Positions 49,401-61,809 of a stretch of 64,000 nucleotides of DNA are shown here, one piece after another. The notes below the pieces were generated by a model. It was given only the letters and a program-made list of their open reading frames with translations. It ran no database searches and was not told the origin of the DNA. Source of the DNA: Microplitis mediator (Eukaryota; Arthropoda; Insecta; Hymenoptera; Braconidae); assembly GCF_029852145.1 (NCBI RefSeq), contig NC_079973.1, positions 18,866,422-18,930,421 of the forward strand. Direction: 5' to 3'. Both the position numbers and the translations under genes were made by a program. Every line of letters begins with the position of its first letter. The first letter of the stretch is position 1.

Positions 49401-50430
49401 TTACTTTCACTCTACTACTTTTATACGGATTTTTTTATTTTACTTTTTTCTCAAGCTTTTTTGTTTTAGCTTTTGTTCAACAAATCCAAATTTTTTTTGT
49501 CTTTCATCATTACAAAGAAATCAGACCCTGTAATTTATTTTTTACTTATTATAAAAACCTCTATATTTATTATTATATAGTAAATTTATTAGAATTAAAA
49601 AAAAAAAATTATTTTATATAAGTACTCAAACAAATCAAAATTCTGTGCATGTTAAAATAATATTTTTTCAGCTCTTATGCACATTAAATTTATGTAAAAA
49701 AAAAAATATTGTTAGAGTGTATAAGAGTAGAATACACTGGATGTCGACACGTGTAAGCAAAAAGGCATCCTATAAATAATTCATACAATTAGTACACAGA
49801 AATGTCTGACTGGTTAACTAGAGAATATCTTAAGTAACATTATGCACCCATTAAGCGCGAAAAAGCTCTCAAAATTATAATTTTATGAATCCTTAATTCC
49901 CCACTTTCCTCATTAAAAAAAAAAAAAAAAAAAAAAAAAAATTGCAAAAGACTTGAACGTTTGGATATTGAGGGAAAATGAAGGTATAAGTGAGTGACGC
50001 AGGTATCTATCCCTTTACACAGTTATATACTGTCACCAATGTAGAGTAGAGTAGTACGACTGTTGCTCTGTAATCGTAAATCGCGCAGTAATAATTAGTA
50101 CCTTTGGCCTGTCATCAACGAGGACATCGATGTGCTCAGCTACCACCACTATATTGCGTACTCTGGTATACTACCACAACTGAATCGTTGAGGGTGAACT
50201 CATATATATGCTGAGCACCTATATATCTTTTACTCATAGATATACAACCAGATAAATGTATTTGAAAAGTACCCTCGTCAGACTGCATTGTAGCAGTATA
50301 TATACCCAAGGATTTTATGTATAATCAAACTATCCTCGTTATGCTTTTATTCATTAAATTTTTTTGTTATTTTATTTATTATAATTTTAAAAATGAATTT
50401 TTAATAATAAAAAAATGTATATATTACACA

Positions 50431-50529
50431 CACGGAAAGATTGTGCAGCACCACAATCGAGCATTTTCTTCCAGCACCGTTCTGAGTCGGGTGCAGAACA
50501 GTAACCAATCGGGTTCCAATCTTTCCGTG
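50431..50529. mobile_element. Small MITE, CACGGAAAGATTG ends
   Basis: CACGGAAAGATTGTG on the left and CAATCTTTCCGTG on the right are inverse; the inner GTGCAGCACC and GGGTGCAGAACAG are related. It is 99 bases, flanked by CA on both sides. Confidence 0.65.
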
Positions 50530-50699
50530 CATTTAAAAGACACTAAATCCAATAAAAAAATCTGAAAATCGGATAACCCTGCGGGCCATTCCCAAAATTC
50601 CGCTGTTATTACGTTATTACTTGTAAACTTTTGAGCTTTTCGAGCTAAAAAAAAACTGTTAGACTGAAAGAAAATACATTTCATTGAAAAACAATTATT

Positions 50700-51240
50700 T
50701 TTGTTCGATGATTTCTTTGGAACGAATGAATCGATTTGAAGGTACTTGGCGACAATCGAAGGGGCTTATTAAGACTTAGAACATAAAATTTTAAGGCAAA
50801 TCGAGCAAAAGTGCTTTATGAGTTATACGAGGAAAACCGAAGACCGATCGAATTCAAAATCTAATCAGTTCTAAGCCTTACTTTCTTAAAATGAATCAGT
50901 GAAAAGTGCTGCAAATCAGTGAATATTCACTGCATAAGAAGTCCCAAGTATACCACTGATTTGCAGCACTTTTCACTGATTCATTTTAAGAGAGTAGTGA
51001 GTCCTCTTGATTACTACCAAGAACTTCGAATCGGTTGATTCGCTCCACAGATGTCGTCGGACGAAAAAAGTTTACACACACAGACACACGCATAAATCCA
51101 TCTCAAAATAGCCAGAATAGCTTTCTAGGACCTCAAAATGTCGAGATCTGATGAAAACTAGATTTTTGAAAATCGAGATCAAAACAATAACTTCCCTTTT
51201 TTTCTTTAAATTTTGAATTTTCAAACTGGGAAGTTAAAAA
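50700..51240. repeat. Probable interspersed repeat around a hairpin element
   Basis: The text on the right of the hairpin (TTCGAATCGGTTGATTCGCT, GTCGTCGGACGAAAAAAG, TTTACACACACAGACACACG) has the look of widespread insect repeats. The left flank repeats similar TGAATCGATTTGAAGGTAC wording. I cannot name the family, and copy number cannot be judged from one copy. Confidence 0.35.
50879..50996. mobile_element. Hairpin MITE with long perfect arms
   Basis: The arms are perfect over about 37 bases: CTTAAAATGAATCAGTGAAA... on the left and ...TTTCACTGATTCATTTTAAG on the right, with about 32 bases between. It shares ATGAATCAGT with the 34.9-kb hairpin. Confidence 0.75.
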
Positions 51241-51570
51241 TTAAAGTAACTTCGAAAATTAATTTTATTTTAAACACATATATACACCTCGAATGCAAAG
51301 CAATATAAAGGTGTGCATTTTACACTCACTTTGTAACTATCATTTTAATATTGCGAATTAGTAAACAATAAAAGTCTCTTTTGAGATTATAATATTCTAA
51401 ATAACTGATAGAGCTTAAGTTTATTTTTTTTTTATCAAAAAAATTGGAATAAATACTGAAACCAAGTATTAACAGGTGTGTGCATGCATTTATAAGTACG
51501 CTAACAAAATAAAATCCGAAGTACACATGGAAATGATATAATTTTTCTTTTTCATGAATTCAAGACCCTA

Positions 51571-51879
51571 CACGGAAAAAATAACTGTTGCTGCAATAGG
51601 ACATGGCCCTGTAGCAGCTACAGGTCCATTCCTGTTGCAGCCACAGGAATAATCCTGTTGCAGCTACCATAATAGTCCTGTGGCAGCAACAGGAATGGAC
51701 CTGTGGCTGCAACAGGACTAATCCTGTAGCTGCAACAGGATTATTTTTGTTGCTGTGATAGGAATAACCTGTTGCTGCAACTGATTGATCTTGTAGCTGT
51801 AACAGGAATATCCTGATGCAGCCACAAACTCATGCTACAGGAACGTTCCTGTTGCAGCAACATTTCTTTTTTTTCCGTG
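51571..51879. mobile_element. MITE made of 23-bp palindromic units
   Basis: TA flanks both ends (51569-51570, 51880-51881). The ends are CACGGAAAAAATAACTG and its inverse TTCTTTTTTTTCCGTG. From 51608 the interior is a tandem array of about 11 units of 22-23 bases, each containing a palindrome of the form CCTGTDGCWGCHACAGG. Later units are degraded. No protein is encoded. Confidence 0.8.
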
Positions 51880-51881
51880 TA

Positions 51882-53448
51882 CAGTTGATCTATAACACAA
51901 ATAATTCGAATCAATGTATTAAGTAATATGGTGTGCAATGAATTAATTATAGGTTTGATGGTTGTTAAGCTATTGGCAATTTTTGTGTTTTTCGCTGAGT
52001 ACACATACAAGCAGCGCTGCATATCGGTCCTTCATTTTAAAGTAGTTAAGAATTGCAATTCAAAATTGATAAAGTAGAAATTTTTTCAACAAAAAGTAAA
52101 AATTTATAAAATATGAAAAAAAAGTTCTACATACTTAATTAATTAATGTAAACAAATAAACGAATATTAGGATTAAAAATGTAGATTTTAATTCAAATTT
52201 CATAATAGAAAAGTTTGATACAAATTGACTAATGAAATGGAATTTGTTGGCTAAATTATAGTATTTATAAAAATGTAAAATTGCAATAATTATTTTTTAT
52301 CGGTTATAAATGAATGTAAAAAAAGTAATTGTAATGAAAGATTGCGATTATAAATGAAGTTAAAGATATAATAAATGTAAAGTAAGAATTAATATAGTGG
52401 AATTTAGATATTAAGTTTAGATTAAATAGCAGTTCCACGTGGATGGCTATGTAAGACGTATAATAAGAAAACTACTAGCACTGATGTATATTATACTATT
52501 ACTCTATACACTATAGAGTACGGAATATACACAGAGACTGATTACCAACGCAATGTCGTAGACCTCCGCGAGTGGTGTGTGCGGTTTTCCAGCGCTATTA
52601 AATAGCGATTTAGCCGGCGCGTTAGCAGCTGGTAATATCCTCATAATGTAACGCGTATCTCTTACATTCACGTCCTTCTTACGACTCACAGCATTTACAT
52701 ATAAGAGAATGTGGCGCTTGAATATGTTATGAGTGTTATGACTTTCGTTTCGGAACAGAAAAAAAAAATACCGGATGAAAAGTTGTTGACCTTTAAAAAC
52801 GTCCTATACGGTAGGTCAACAACACTTATTTGTTAACAATATCAATTTTTTTATAAATAAAACTAGGTATCACACATGGAAAAAAAGTTTAAGGCAAAAA
52901 GCAGAAATGCAAAAAAATTTTCTCACAGACAACAATAAAATATTACTGACGAATGCGTGGTTAATTAGAGTTTGCCCTGAGGCCACAACTGATTGTAAGT
53001 CACCAGCCAATTCAGATTAATGCAATTGCATTATTTCCACTAGCATCATTATTCATTATATTACACACTACACTATATATGTATGATGTCTGATGTCAAT
53101 TGAACCCATCAAACTTATTTTATTCCACATCAGTTGAGATACGACGAATGTATTATGGTCACACGCCCTAAGCTCGTCCATCGCACAGCTGCTAATGGTT
53201 TACAATCTACTGGAAGATACGAGTTAATTTTTCTTTTACTATTGACACACGATCATGCACTATTGTATATAATACGCGTACATAGTTCGTTGAATTTTCT
53301 GATATAGCGAGAAATATTTTCTTTTCTTACGATGAATCAATTCATTATGTCAATTTTTTCTTTTTCTAATCCATTAAAAAATATTTTAATAATTTATTGG
53401 AATTATTAAATTTACTAAGAAATAGTGTTAAAAAATTGATCAAAATTT
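51882..53448. other. Upstream sequence without recognised gene
   Basis: A+T-rich to about 52430, then more complex at 52430-52830 and 52960-53230. A perfect 11-base inverted pair GTTGTTGACCT (52782-52792) and AGGTCAACAAC (52813-52823) contains AGGTCA half-sites. No coding exon was found. Confidence 0.45.
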
Positions 53449-53654
53449 ACCTGAAGATTAGAACGTTTTTCGCGCAACGAAAATGAAAAAAATTTATGTA
53501 ATTTGACGGTCTAAGGGGTAGGGGGTTGGGGGTGGTCTGAGATTTTCGGTTGGCATACTAGCATCTATATGCGAAACATTTCCGAAATCCAGTAGAATTT
53601 TTACTTTTCAATTTTTTTTTTTTTATTGTGCGAAAAACGTTCCGATCTTCAGGT
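53449..53654. mobile_element. MITE with ACCTGAAGATTAGAACG ends
   Basis: ACCTGAAGATTAGAACGTTT (53449) and the inverse of AACGTTCCGATCTTCAGGT (to 53654) match, continuing with TTCGCGCAA / TTGTGCGAA. The middle has a G-rich run GGGGTAGGGGGTTGGGGGTG. It is about 206 bases. Confidence 0.72.
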
Positions 53655-55825
53655 ACATTAAAATGCAGAGAAAAACAAAATTATTTTTTTTTACTCTCAG
53701 TCAATTAGGGGAAGGCTGAGCAAAACATACGTAAAAATTTTCCAAACTTCATTTTAGAAATTATTTTTTTTTCAGTATTTCTAAACTAAAATTATGTCAT
53801 AAAAAAAAAATTTTTTACTCAACTTAGAGCGTTCATAAATTTTGCTAAAAAATATGAAAAAAAAAAAAATTTCCATCGCCCTGCTTCTCTACAATTTTTT
53901 AATTAATATTTAAAACAATATATTAAAAATGAATTTTGAAATCAATGAATTCATTAGCGAGCTATACTCTGATAACAATTAGGTTGTTTCTATTAAACAA
54001 ATCAATACGTATTATTATTACGCAAATGCTATTGTTCACAAGATAAATAAATCTTTGATTTAGAATTATTTTTTTTTTTTTTTGGTTGAATACTTTTTAT
54101 TTTTGTGAATGAATAATATTCCATCGTTGAGAAACTATAACTCAGCAATAATAATAGCAGACCGCGTCTGTTCGGGAGAGATTTAATTGTTGGGCTGTGC
54201 CAGCCGTCATGAGAAGTGTACGATATGCGTCGGACGTTAGTAGTAGATATAGAACAGAGTATAGAGTATCGTATAAAGTAGAGAATAAGAAAACAAAATA
54301 GAGTAGACGAGTGTGTAGGCTCTTGCACAAAACTCTCAGATAGAGACTACGATGTGCGAGGATCATCATCAGAAATGGCTTTAAGAGATATAGAGAGAAA
54401 AACATTTGTATTTCTGTATACCGCCCATATCTCTTTTTCTTAGTCTTATTCATCTTCACAGTATTCCCAGCGTATATCCACCCCCTTTTGAGGATTTCTC
54501 ATTAATTTATATTTTGTGCACCAGTGATTAATTTCTTTATAACACTCTATTAACCATTTAAATCTCAATTACCCTCTAATTAAATAACAATTAACATTTC
54601 TTGAACTAAAATGTTTAATTAATTAAACGTTAAGTCAAGAATAAAATTAATTACCTTAAATTATTATATACATTCATATGTTTTTTAGGTTTTCTAACTG
54701 GAGATGTCACCTATCGTAACGAGAAATGCCGAGCCGGAGATGGACCGTTCGAGATAACGCCACGATGCCGGTAACTGCAGTAATTGTCGGTGATTAGAGG
54801 AGTCATAATTACCGGGCTAGGTATAACGTTACCACGTCCATTCATTCTCGGTACACTTCTCTTCGTTCACGACACTGCATACTTGGTTTCTTTTTTTCGC
54901 GACTGTTTCTTCATCATCATCATCTTCATCATCATTATCATCAACAACATTATCATTATCATCATCTAATTTCTCATCTTACCTTTAATTTCCTTCAACC
55001 TCGGACTTGTAACAAATAAAAAAAGTCTATTGCTGCTTAACCCTGCGTTAAGTGCAATCAAAACTTGAATTAGAAGTCATCATCTATTTTTAAGTTTAAC
55101 TAAAAAATTTTCTGGGAATCTCATTCGAACAAATTTATTTTCATATTCTTTATAAAAAATTTTTTGTTTTATATAAATCATAATTAATAATTTTAGGTAG
55201 TACTATCGATACCGCGCAAATTTAAGGTAGTACTATAGATCACGCGCAAAAATCTATTGCGCCAACATCTATTGTACAAGTTATTGGCTTCACATGTTTT
55301 TTTGCTAAAATAACATGTAGCTTTATTTAATAATGTAACTGTATTAATCAAAAATCTGTCGTACGTTTTGTACTAAAAAATGTGTATAACACTGATATCC
55401 TCATATACCGAATTTGATGCATGTTTAAATTTTGCGCGCGTCATAACCTTTTTGGCGGCGTTGCCACATGTAAGTAGCATAGCACATTTATCTTAATTAT
55501 TTACTAATTACTCTTATCACAAGCTCTGAAGCTCAAATTCTGATTAACCAAAATGTTCTAAACATTTTTTTCTATCTGTTAATACCACTTTCATTGAAAC
55601 TTGAACGTCACTTTTTGTGAAATAAAACAAACTCTGTGATTCCCTATAAAGATCAGTGGTAAAGGCAAACATTTTTTAAAATTAATATTTTTTTTTCTAT
55701 TCTCTGTCGGATTTTAAAAATTTAACTGGTTCATTATCTTATTGTAAGGTACTAATACGCCGAGTTTCATTGAATTCTGAACGTCAATTCTAAAACCGAT
55801 AGCATGACCTTAATTATCGGTAGAA
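53655..55825. other. Upstream sequence without recognised gene
   Basis: It includes a possible decayed element at 53706-53885, complex DNA at 54140-54500 and 54690-54870, and an ATC-type triplet microsatellite at 54914-54966. At 55195-55250 a 30-base motif GGTAGTACTAT...CGCGCAAA is duplicated in tandem. Open frames here look like composition effects. Confidence 0.45.
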
Positions 55826-55828
55826 GTA

Positions 55829-56090
55829 ATTTTTTTTTTTTTTTTTTTTAATAAAAATTATTTATTTCGACATAAAAACTATGAGATTATGCCACCAGAT
55901 TAACTAAGAGTCCTATCAGAACAACTGCAGACGTACAAGAAATTATCGCGGAAGATAAAATAAAAAACCCTTTAATAATAGCCCTGGACATAAAGCTATT
56001 ACTGACGTAGCTTTTACCATAGATGAGCCCCGAAGGCTAAAGCGCTAAAAAAATAAAACTTCGTGACCCGGAGAAATCTTTTACTCTTCC
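55829..56090 (-). mobile_element. Possible retroposed 3' end with poly(A) tail
   Basis: On the minus strand, balanced sequence (about 56090 to 55870, including TTAGCCTTCGGGGCTCATC) ends in CGAAATAAATAATTTTTATT and an A run of about 20 bases (55850-55830). AATAAA just before a long A tract is typical of a retroposed transcript or LINE 3' end. The 5' limit and source are unknown. Confidence 0.4.
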
Positions 56091-59000
56091 TTTACACTTC
56101 GAATGACGAGGGTGCATTTGCTGTATCTGTATATAATATTTCTTTTACCCCACTAACCCCAAATGTACATTTTGACGTTCCGACAGACCACAAAATTATA
56201 TACATATATATATATGTCCATGCAGAATAAAAGTATAAAAAATATTCTGACGTTCCTGCAGACCTTCTTATAGATATATGTGCCAGTTTTACCTCCGGCA
56301 AAATACAAAACGTGAGAATAATGTTATTCTTTTTTTTTAATTTTAAAAATAAAAAATATTTTATTATTTATCTTGCGCAGATCTTCAGTCGAGTCGTGAT
56401 CTAAGCGCGGACATAATAAATAACTGACGTTGAGTGTCGATAATCGCTGGGATATTAATCATTTAATAGTTTTTTATAATACTTTATTTTGTGTCTCTTG
56501 AATTTTTTTATTATTTATATACATACATACATACATATCATATGTCTATAAATATTTTTAGAGTGGGGGTTGAATAAAGTTATAAAGTCGTACATAAAAT
56601 CCAGTCACTCAAGATCTCAAGATGTGCACACGTGTAAAGTTGGCTTAAGTTTGCGAGTTTTATCTCCAATGGTATCGAACAATTTTCTCGATAATTGGAT
56701 ATCCTATCCACACTCTTTACAAGGAATGTAGTAAACACACGCGCTCGGGATACAATATCGAGAGTATCGAGTCTTGGACTCTTTTTATTGACGCCCGATG
56801 AGTTTCATAAGAAAAAAAAATGCGTATACTTTAGATTTTATATTAGAAAAAGGGCTGTTGAAAGAAGTTAAAGAAAAAGGTGTAAGAGTTCTAAACAGTG
56901 ATTTCGTGGCCTGATAAGTTTTGAGTAGAATGGTGGGAGGCAGCTGCTCTCTTAAAGTTTCTATTGATCGTTGTATATATATGAAGAGATATAAATATAT
57001 ATTTATATATATTTATTGTGAAGGTTGCAGCCATAGTCGGTGTATAAACTTTTATAAGTATATAATATACCTTAAGGAAGATCTTATCGTTCAGCTGCCG
57101 CTGACTGAACTTCATATCTCGAAATAGTAGCGTATTATCTTTCGATTGTATGTACTATCGATTTTTCATGTTCATGATATATTTATCAGGCTTATCAGAA
57201 AGCTTTTTGTTTAAAAAATTTATAAATTATTTAAACTTTATAATTTTTTTCTTATTACGTTTTCGCAATTTATTTAAAAAAAAATTTATCAAAATTATTG
57301 ATAACAATATTTATTAAAGACTAATTCTGAAAATTTTTTAAATTAAAACTTCAGATAAAAATAAACAATTTAAAAATATTTACTGATTAAGATAAAAAAT
57401 AATTTTATATGAAGACAAAATACTTAAAAAAACATTAAATATATTTATCTTAGATATAATAAATTATTAAAGGAGAAAAAAATAATAAAATAACGAATAA
57501 TGTATATATATTCTCCCACGCGTGTGCAGGGTAAAAAAATTCCGCAGATAAAAATCATCAACCTTCTTAATTTTTTTGTTAGCCTCTAGACTAATACATT
57601 TAAAATTAGCCTCATCTCATCATTATTTATGAAATATATTCACTATCATCTTTATGGCAAAATAAAGGGCCAAGTAAAATCTTCTCTAATACAAAACCAA
57701 AAAAAAATCCCCGAATTCTCATGTATCTCGTTTTCAGGAATTCTAATCTCATTATATCATCATTAGTATAGACTACAGAGTCTCTTCCCCTTCGACTATA
57801 AACTAAAGATATCTAAAAATGTTGTAACGTCGCCGTCTCAGTGACGTTAATCGAGAACATCGCCGTAGGCGTGAAGAATTTTGCCGGGTTAACGGACGTT
57901 AATGAGCCTGGGCTAGATAATTAGATATTTTGCGCGTCGTTTCCGCATATAGAACCCGTGGGGATATTTTTTCATAAGAGTTAATATCTATCCAAGTACT
58001 GAGTGAAAAATACAGAGCTGGGATCTGATTTAAGATTTAATAAATGATTAATGGGTTATAAGTGTTTAAGATGATGGCACCTAGCTCATTTGACATGCAC
58101 CAATGCATTCATACCAATTCACTCATGAATATTCATCCCTTACTTTCATGCGTACATGCATACATATGTATACGATGATATCAAAAACTCTAATATATAT
58201 TTGATAAATGATATGTTCGGTTTTAAGATAAGCCTATAGAAATACTAGAATGCTCTGGACGCTGTCGCATAAATTTAAATATGTGTGGGCATGCGTTACC
58301 GTGCAATCATTAATTGCTGCCTTTGGCACAAAAACGTTAGATCAAATCGAATTGTTGCAGAGACTTATAGATACAATCACTTCATATGTTACATTATATG
58401 TATGATATATATGTACATGTATGTAATATTAAATAGTCAATATAATATTACTTTTATATACATATATATAAATTTATATTTTATGTCCTCTATTCATTGA
58501 TCTTGTACAAAGATAATGTTTACATATATGTGTGTTTATATGAATACATATATATGTATAGAAGTGTATAGGAGCGCCTTTGAGTTGATAATCGTTGAAC
58601 AATTTTAAAAATTTCAAGCTAATTGTTTGTTATGACACTAAATGACGTGTCAGTAAGAACATTTGAAAGTGTAAGTAAGTAATTGAAAAAAAATTAATGA
58701 TTTATATTATTAATATTATAGATAATTATAGCTATGGAGTGAATTTATGTTTTTAATTAATTATATTTATAGTGTTTAATTTATTTTGTAATTGAAAATT
58801 GAAATTGTTTTGACATTCTACATGCTCAGACTTCTAAATAAATGAAGTTAAGTTAAAAAAAAGTACATTAAAAATTGTAGTGGCTGGCACAGCTGTCCAG
58901 TATCTACTACAGCCCGACCAGACAAGTTTATTTCTACTGACATCGCGTGCTAACTTTCTTAACCTAATTTGTTAACTCCAATTTATCCTACAAATCAAAT

Positions 59001-59363
59001 CTACATCGCTAATCAGTTATATTTTTTTATCATTAACAGGAAACAAGTGTAATTAAGAATTAACTAATTATTTTTCATCACACACCTGATGTAATAAATT
59101 TAAACAATTTGCAAAACTTTTATTATTGTTTACTCAAGATAAAAAATTTGTTTTAATAAACTTTTTTTTTTACTCACATTTGGAGAGGAATTTAATTTAT
59201 TCAGAGCTGAGTGTTTGTTTACTTACCGGCTGTAACAGAAAAATTTAATTTTATTATGCATGTAGTTAACTTTTTTTAAATTATAGTTAAAAATTTTCAA
59301 TGCGCGGTATCATAATTATATTATCTAATGCATTTAAATGTAATTAATTCAACAATTATTTTA
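56091..59363. other. Upstream sequence without recognised gene
   Basis: Mostly A+T-rich, with ATAC runs near 56519-56535 and complex stretches at 56580-56790, 57820-57970 and 58860-58990. No coding exon was recognised. Confidence 0.45.
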
Positions 59364-59692
59364 TACACTATAAAAAATCAGGAGTGAATTCGGAGTGATT
59401 ACGGATTATATTTACATCCGAATTCACTCCGTCACTCGAAGTTCCAGAGTTTGAGAAAAAATCACTCCGCATACGGAGTAAGGGGGAGTTTGTTTTTCCA
59501 GCGGAGTGATTTTGGAGTGAACTGGATTTTATTTAAATTCTCATTCACTCCGACTCGGAGTTTCACTATGAAAATAAACTCAAATTCGGAGTAAATTTCA
59601 CTCTGAAGGGATCAAATAAAAACACAGTCATCCGCTCCGCATTAACTCCGGATTTAATTCGCGTTTACTCCGCAAATTTTTTTACAGTTTAG
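59364..59692 (-). mobile_element. MITE, GGAGTGAA family, inverted copy
   Basis: It starts TACACTATAAAAAATCAGGA and ends CCGCAAATTTTTTTACAGTT, so the GCGGAGTAAA-type end is on the right. The order of internal blocks is the reverse of the 42.4-kb copy. It is about 330 bases. Confidence 0.8.
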
Positions 59693-60240
59693 TGAAGATA
59701 TTTTTATGAAATTGAGATATCTGGGATACATACATATATATTAGTATAGTATAAGTAAGCTAAGTTGAAGTATGTACGAATTACGGAAATAGTGGTACTT
59801 GGTTGAAATAGGAGGGTTGATATGCTGTAGTCCCGGGTTATATGGTACACCGCCTTGACGGTGCAAGTTTTGGTGAGACAGAAAGACGTGATCGATGCTT
59901 GTGGGATGCGAGGGCGTTACTGGTGCGGGAGGCGCTCGAGACAAATGGACGTCGCGCGTCTCTCGACCACGCCCTCGAGCGGGTGAAGAGCTTTACTACT
60001 CTCCACCAGAAAAGAAACAAGACAAACGAGAGTAAAAGGAACTGTGCAGAGACAGAAGAATGGCTAAGTACAAGAGGATTTTATAGTACATATGTATGTG
60101 TGTATGTGAATTCTGAATACTCACATATTTATGTAATACTATATCCATGTCTTTGCCAATATTCACTAACTATAATTGTACCAAAGAGAATCCAAGAATC
60201 GTGGGAACAATTTAAGTACAAGCGAAAAATTTAAAATTAC
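59693..60240. other. CpG-rich island with an unrecognised open frame
   Basis: From 59830 to 60050 the sequence is CG-dense. On the plus strand ATG at 59842 opens 130 codons (stop at 60234): the first 60 residues are Arg/Leu/Glu-rich and gene-like in composition, the rest reads through A+T-rich DNA. The opposite strand is open across the same island, and no domain is recognised. It may be a promoter or enhancer island and not a gene. Confidence 0.3.
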
Positions 60241-60244
60241 GAGT

Positions 60245-60492
60245 ATGTCAAAAAAATACTTGACTAAAAAATTTGTCTTTTTTATTTTGTGCATAAAATA
60301 AAAAAGTTATCTTGAGTCAAGAAAATAATTTTGAAGAAAAGCTTTTTCGGGGACCAAGTCAAGATTTTCTTGAGTCAATAGAATTTGTCTTGGTCAGAGA
60401 TTTCTACTTTATCCGAAAAAATTGAGGATCTCAAAAAAAATTTCTTGAATCAAAACTATTTACTATTAGTCGAGAATCTTTTTTTCTGTGTG
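60245..60492. mobile_element. Diverged relative of the 25.2-kb element
   Basis: TCTTGAGTCAAGAAAATAAT, CAAGTCAAGATTTTCTTGAG and AATTTGTCTTGGTCAGAGA parallel the right half of the element at 25219-25643. It ends TCGAGAATCTTTTTTTCTGTG, close to the ends of the 38.6-kb MITE. The left part is degraded. Confidence 0.55.
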
Positions 60493-61457
60493 ATTTTGAT
60501 AAAAAAAAGTATGAGTAATGGATTTTATTTGGGAAAAAGAAAGTTTTTATTGATTGATTTTTTGTTGGTATTTAAATTCAAATGTAGGTTTGGTTAAATA
60601 TTATTGAATGAATATATATAAATATATATGGTTGAATCGTTACACGAGTATATTATCGAAGGTGATTGGTGTGATATCTGGCGTAAGATCTTGATGGCCG
60701 GTATATTACAAGAATCACTAACGGATTTGTTAACAATAGAACGCTGGATCGCGTCATGGATACACGACGTCCCATTGTGAGACCACCCAAAGTGTATAGC
60801 TGTACACAATGTCGACGTATCATCAAGCTCAAGTGTTGGATACAAGTATAAGTATAAGTATATGCATGTATATGAGTGTATGCAAGTATAACTATGGCGC
60901 AAAACTTGTGTCAGAACAGCGGGATTCTCAGCACCGAGATAACGCGGCAAATGCAGGTGTTTAGTGTCCGCCAGTCATCGCATTGTCATTACTTAACGTG
61001 GACACATGAGATATATACCCGTGTTGTGCGCAATGAATATGAGGTGGGATGAACGTCCCTGTCTATCTCGACAGGGGGTTAAGATTAAGTAGAAGACACG
61101 CTTTTCATTCAATGGATAACCATCAAAATATTTATACTTCCAGTCCATAATAACACAATATTATAATTATAATTATTTTATCTCTTATTATTTATTATAA
61201 GTATTTTTTTAATACAATAAAAATAACGATGACTTTTTTTCTATTAGTCAAAATTAAATGTCGTTTAAAAATACACTTACAAAATTTTTGTTTTTAATTT
61301 GTTGAAAATTTTTTGTCAAAATTAGACTTTTTCTATTTTAAGTTGAAATTATTAATATCAATAGTCAATAATAAAAAAATATAAGAGAAAATGGGTTAAC
61401 CGGTGTAAAAATTATTTAAAATTATAATCAATCATTCGCTTAAAATAAATAAAAGTG
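60493..61457. other. Upstream sequence without recognised gene
   Basis: A complex stretch at 60640-61080 is followed by A+T-rich DNA to 61457. Tandem AAGTAT units lie near 60843-60865. Nothing coding was recognised. Confidence 0.45.
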
Positions 61458-61764
61458 CACTGAGAGAACAATTTATTTGAGCCAAATAAATAGATTTATT
61501 TGACTGAACAAAATCATTTATTTCATTCAAATATATGTTTGTTTATAGTTAACAAATCTTGGTTAAAAAAAATTACACTACGGCTGGTGGCATTACAGTG
61601 CCACCATTCAAATACAGATTTGTTAGCTACAAACAAATCATTACTTCATTCAAATGAACCATATCTTTGTCTCAAATAAATAATATTGATTGGGTCCATT
61701 CAAATATGGGACTTATTTGCCTGAAACAAATCTTATCTGGTTCAAATAAATTGTTCTCTCAGTG
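61458..61764. mobile_element. MITE with CACTGAGAGAACAATTTATT ends
   Basis: The left end CACTGAGAGAACAATTTATT is the perfect inverse of the right end AATAAATTGTTCTCTCAGTG. The interior repeats CATTCAAAT, CAAATAAA and AACAAATC in both orientations. It is 307 bases and noncoding. Confidence 0.82.
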
Positions 61765-61809
61765 TGATATCAAAATTAAAATTCTAAACAATGAATTCCT
61801 TGATGCTTA

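Larger units (their letters stand above)
43754..50430. other. Upstream sequence without recognised gene
   Basis: Long A+T-rich runs (43850-44450, 47480-47660, 48320-48560, 49540-49700) alternate with more complex stretches (44690-44960, 45590-45840, 46130-46620, 47690-48070, 48970-49060). Open frames at 45549-45824 and 46516-46770 match nothing I know and are open on the opposite strand as well. Poly-A lies at 49915-49942. Confidence 0.45.

Noticed and set aside
54784..54969. 61-codon frame ending in an Ile-rich tail
   Set aside because: The tail is the translation of an ATC-type microsatellite, and the head matches nothing known.
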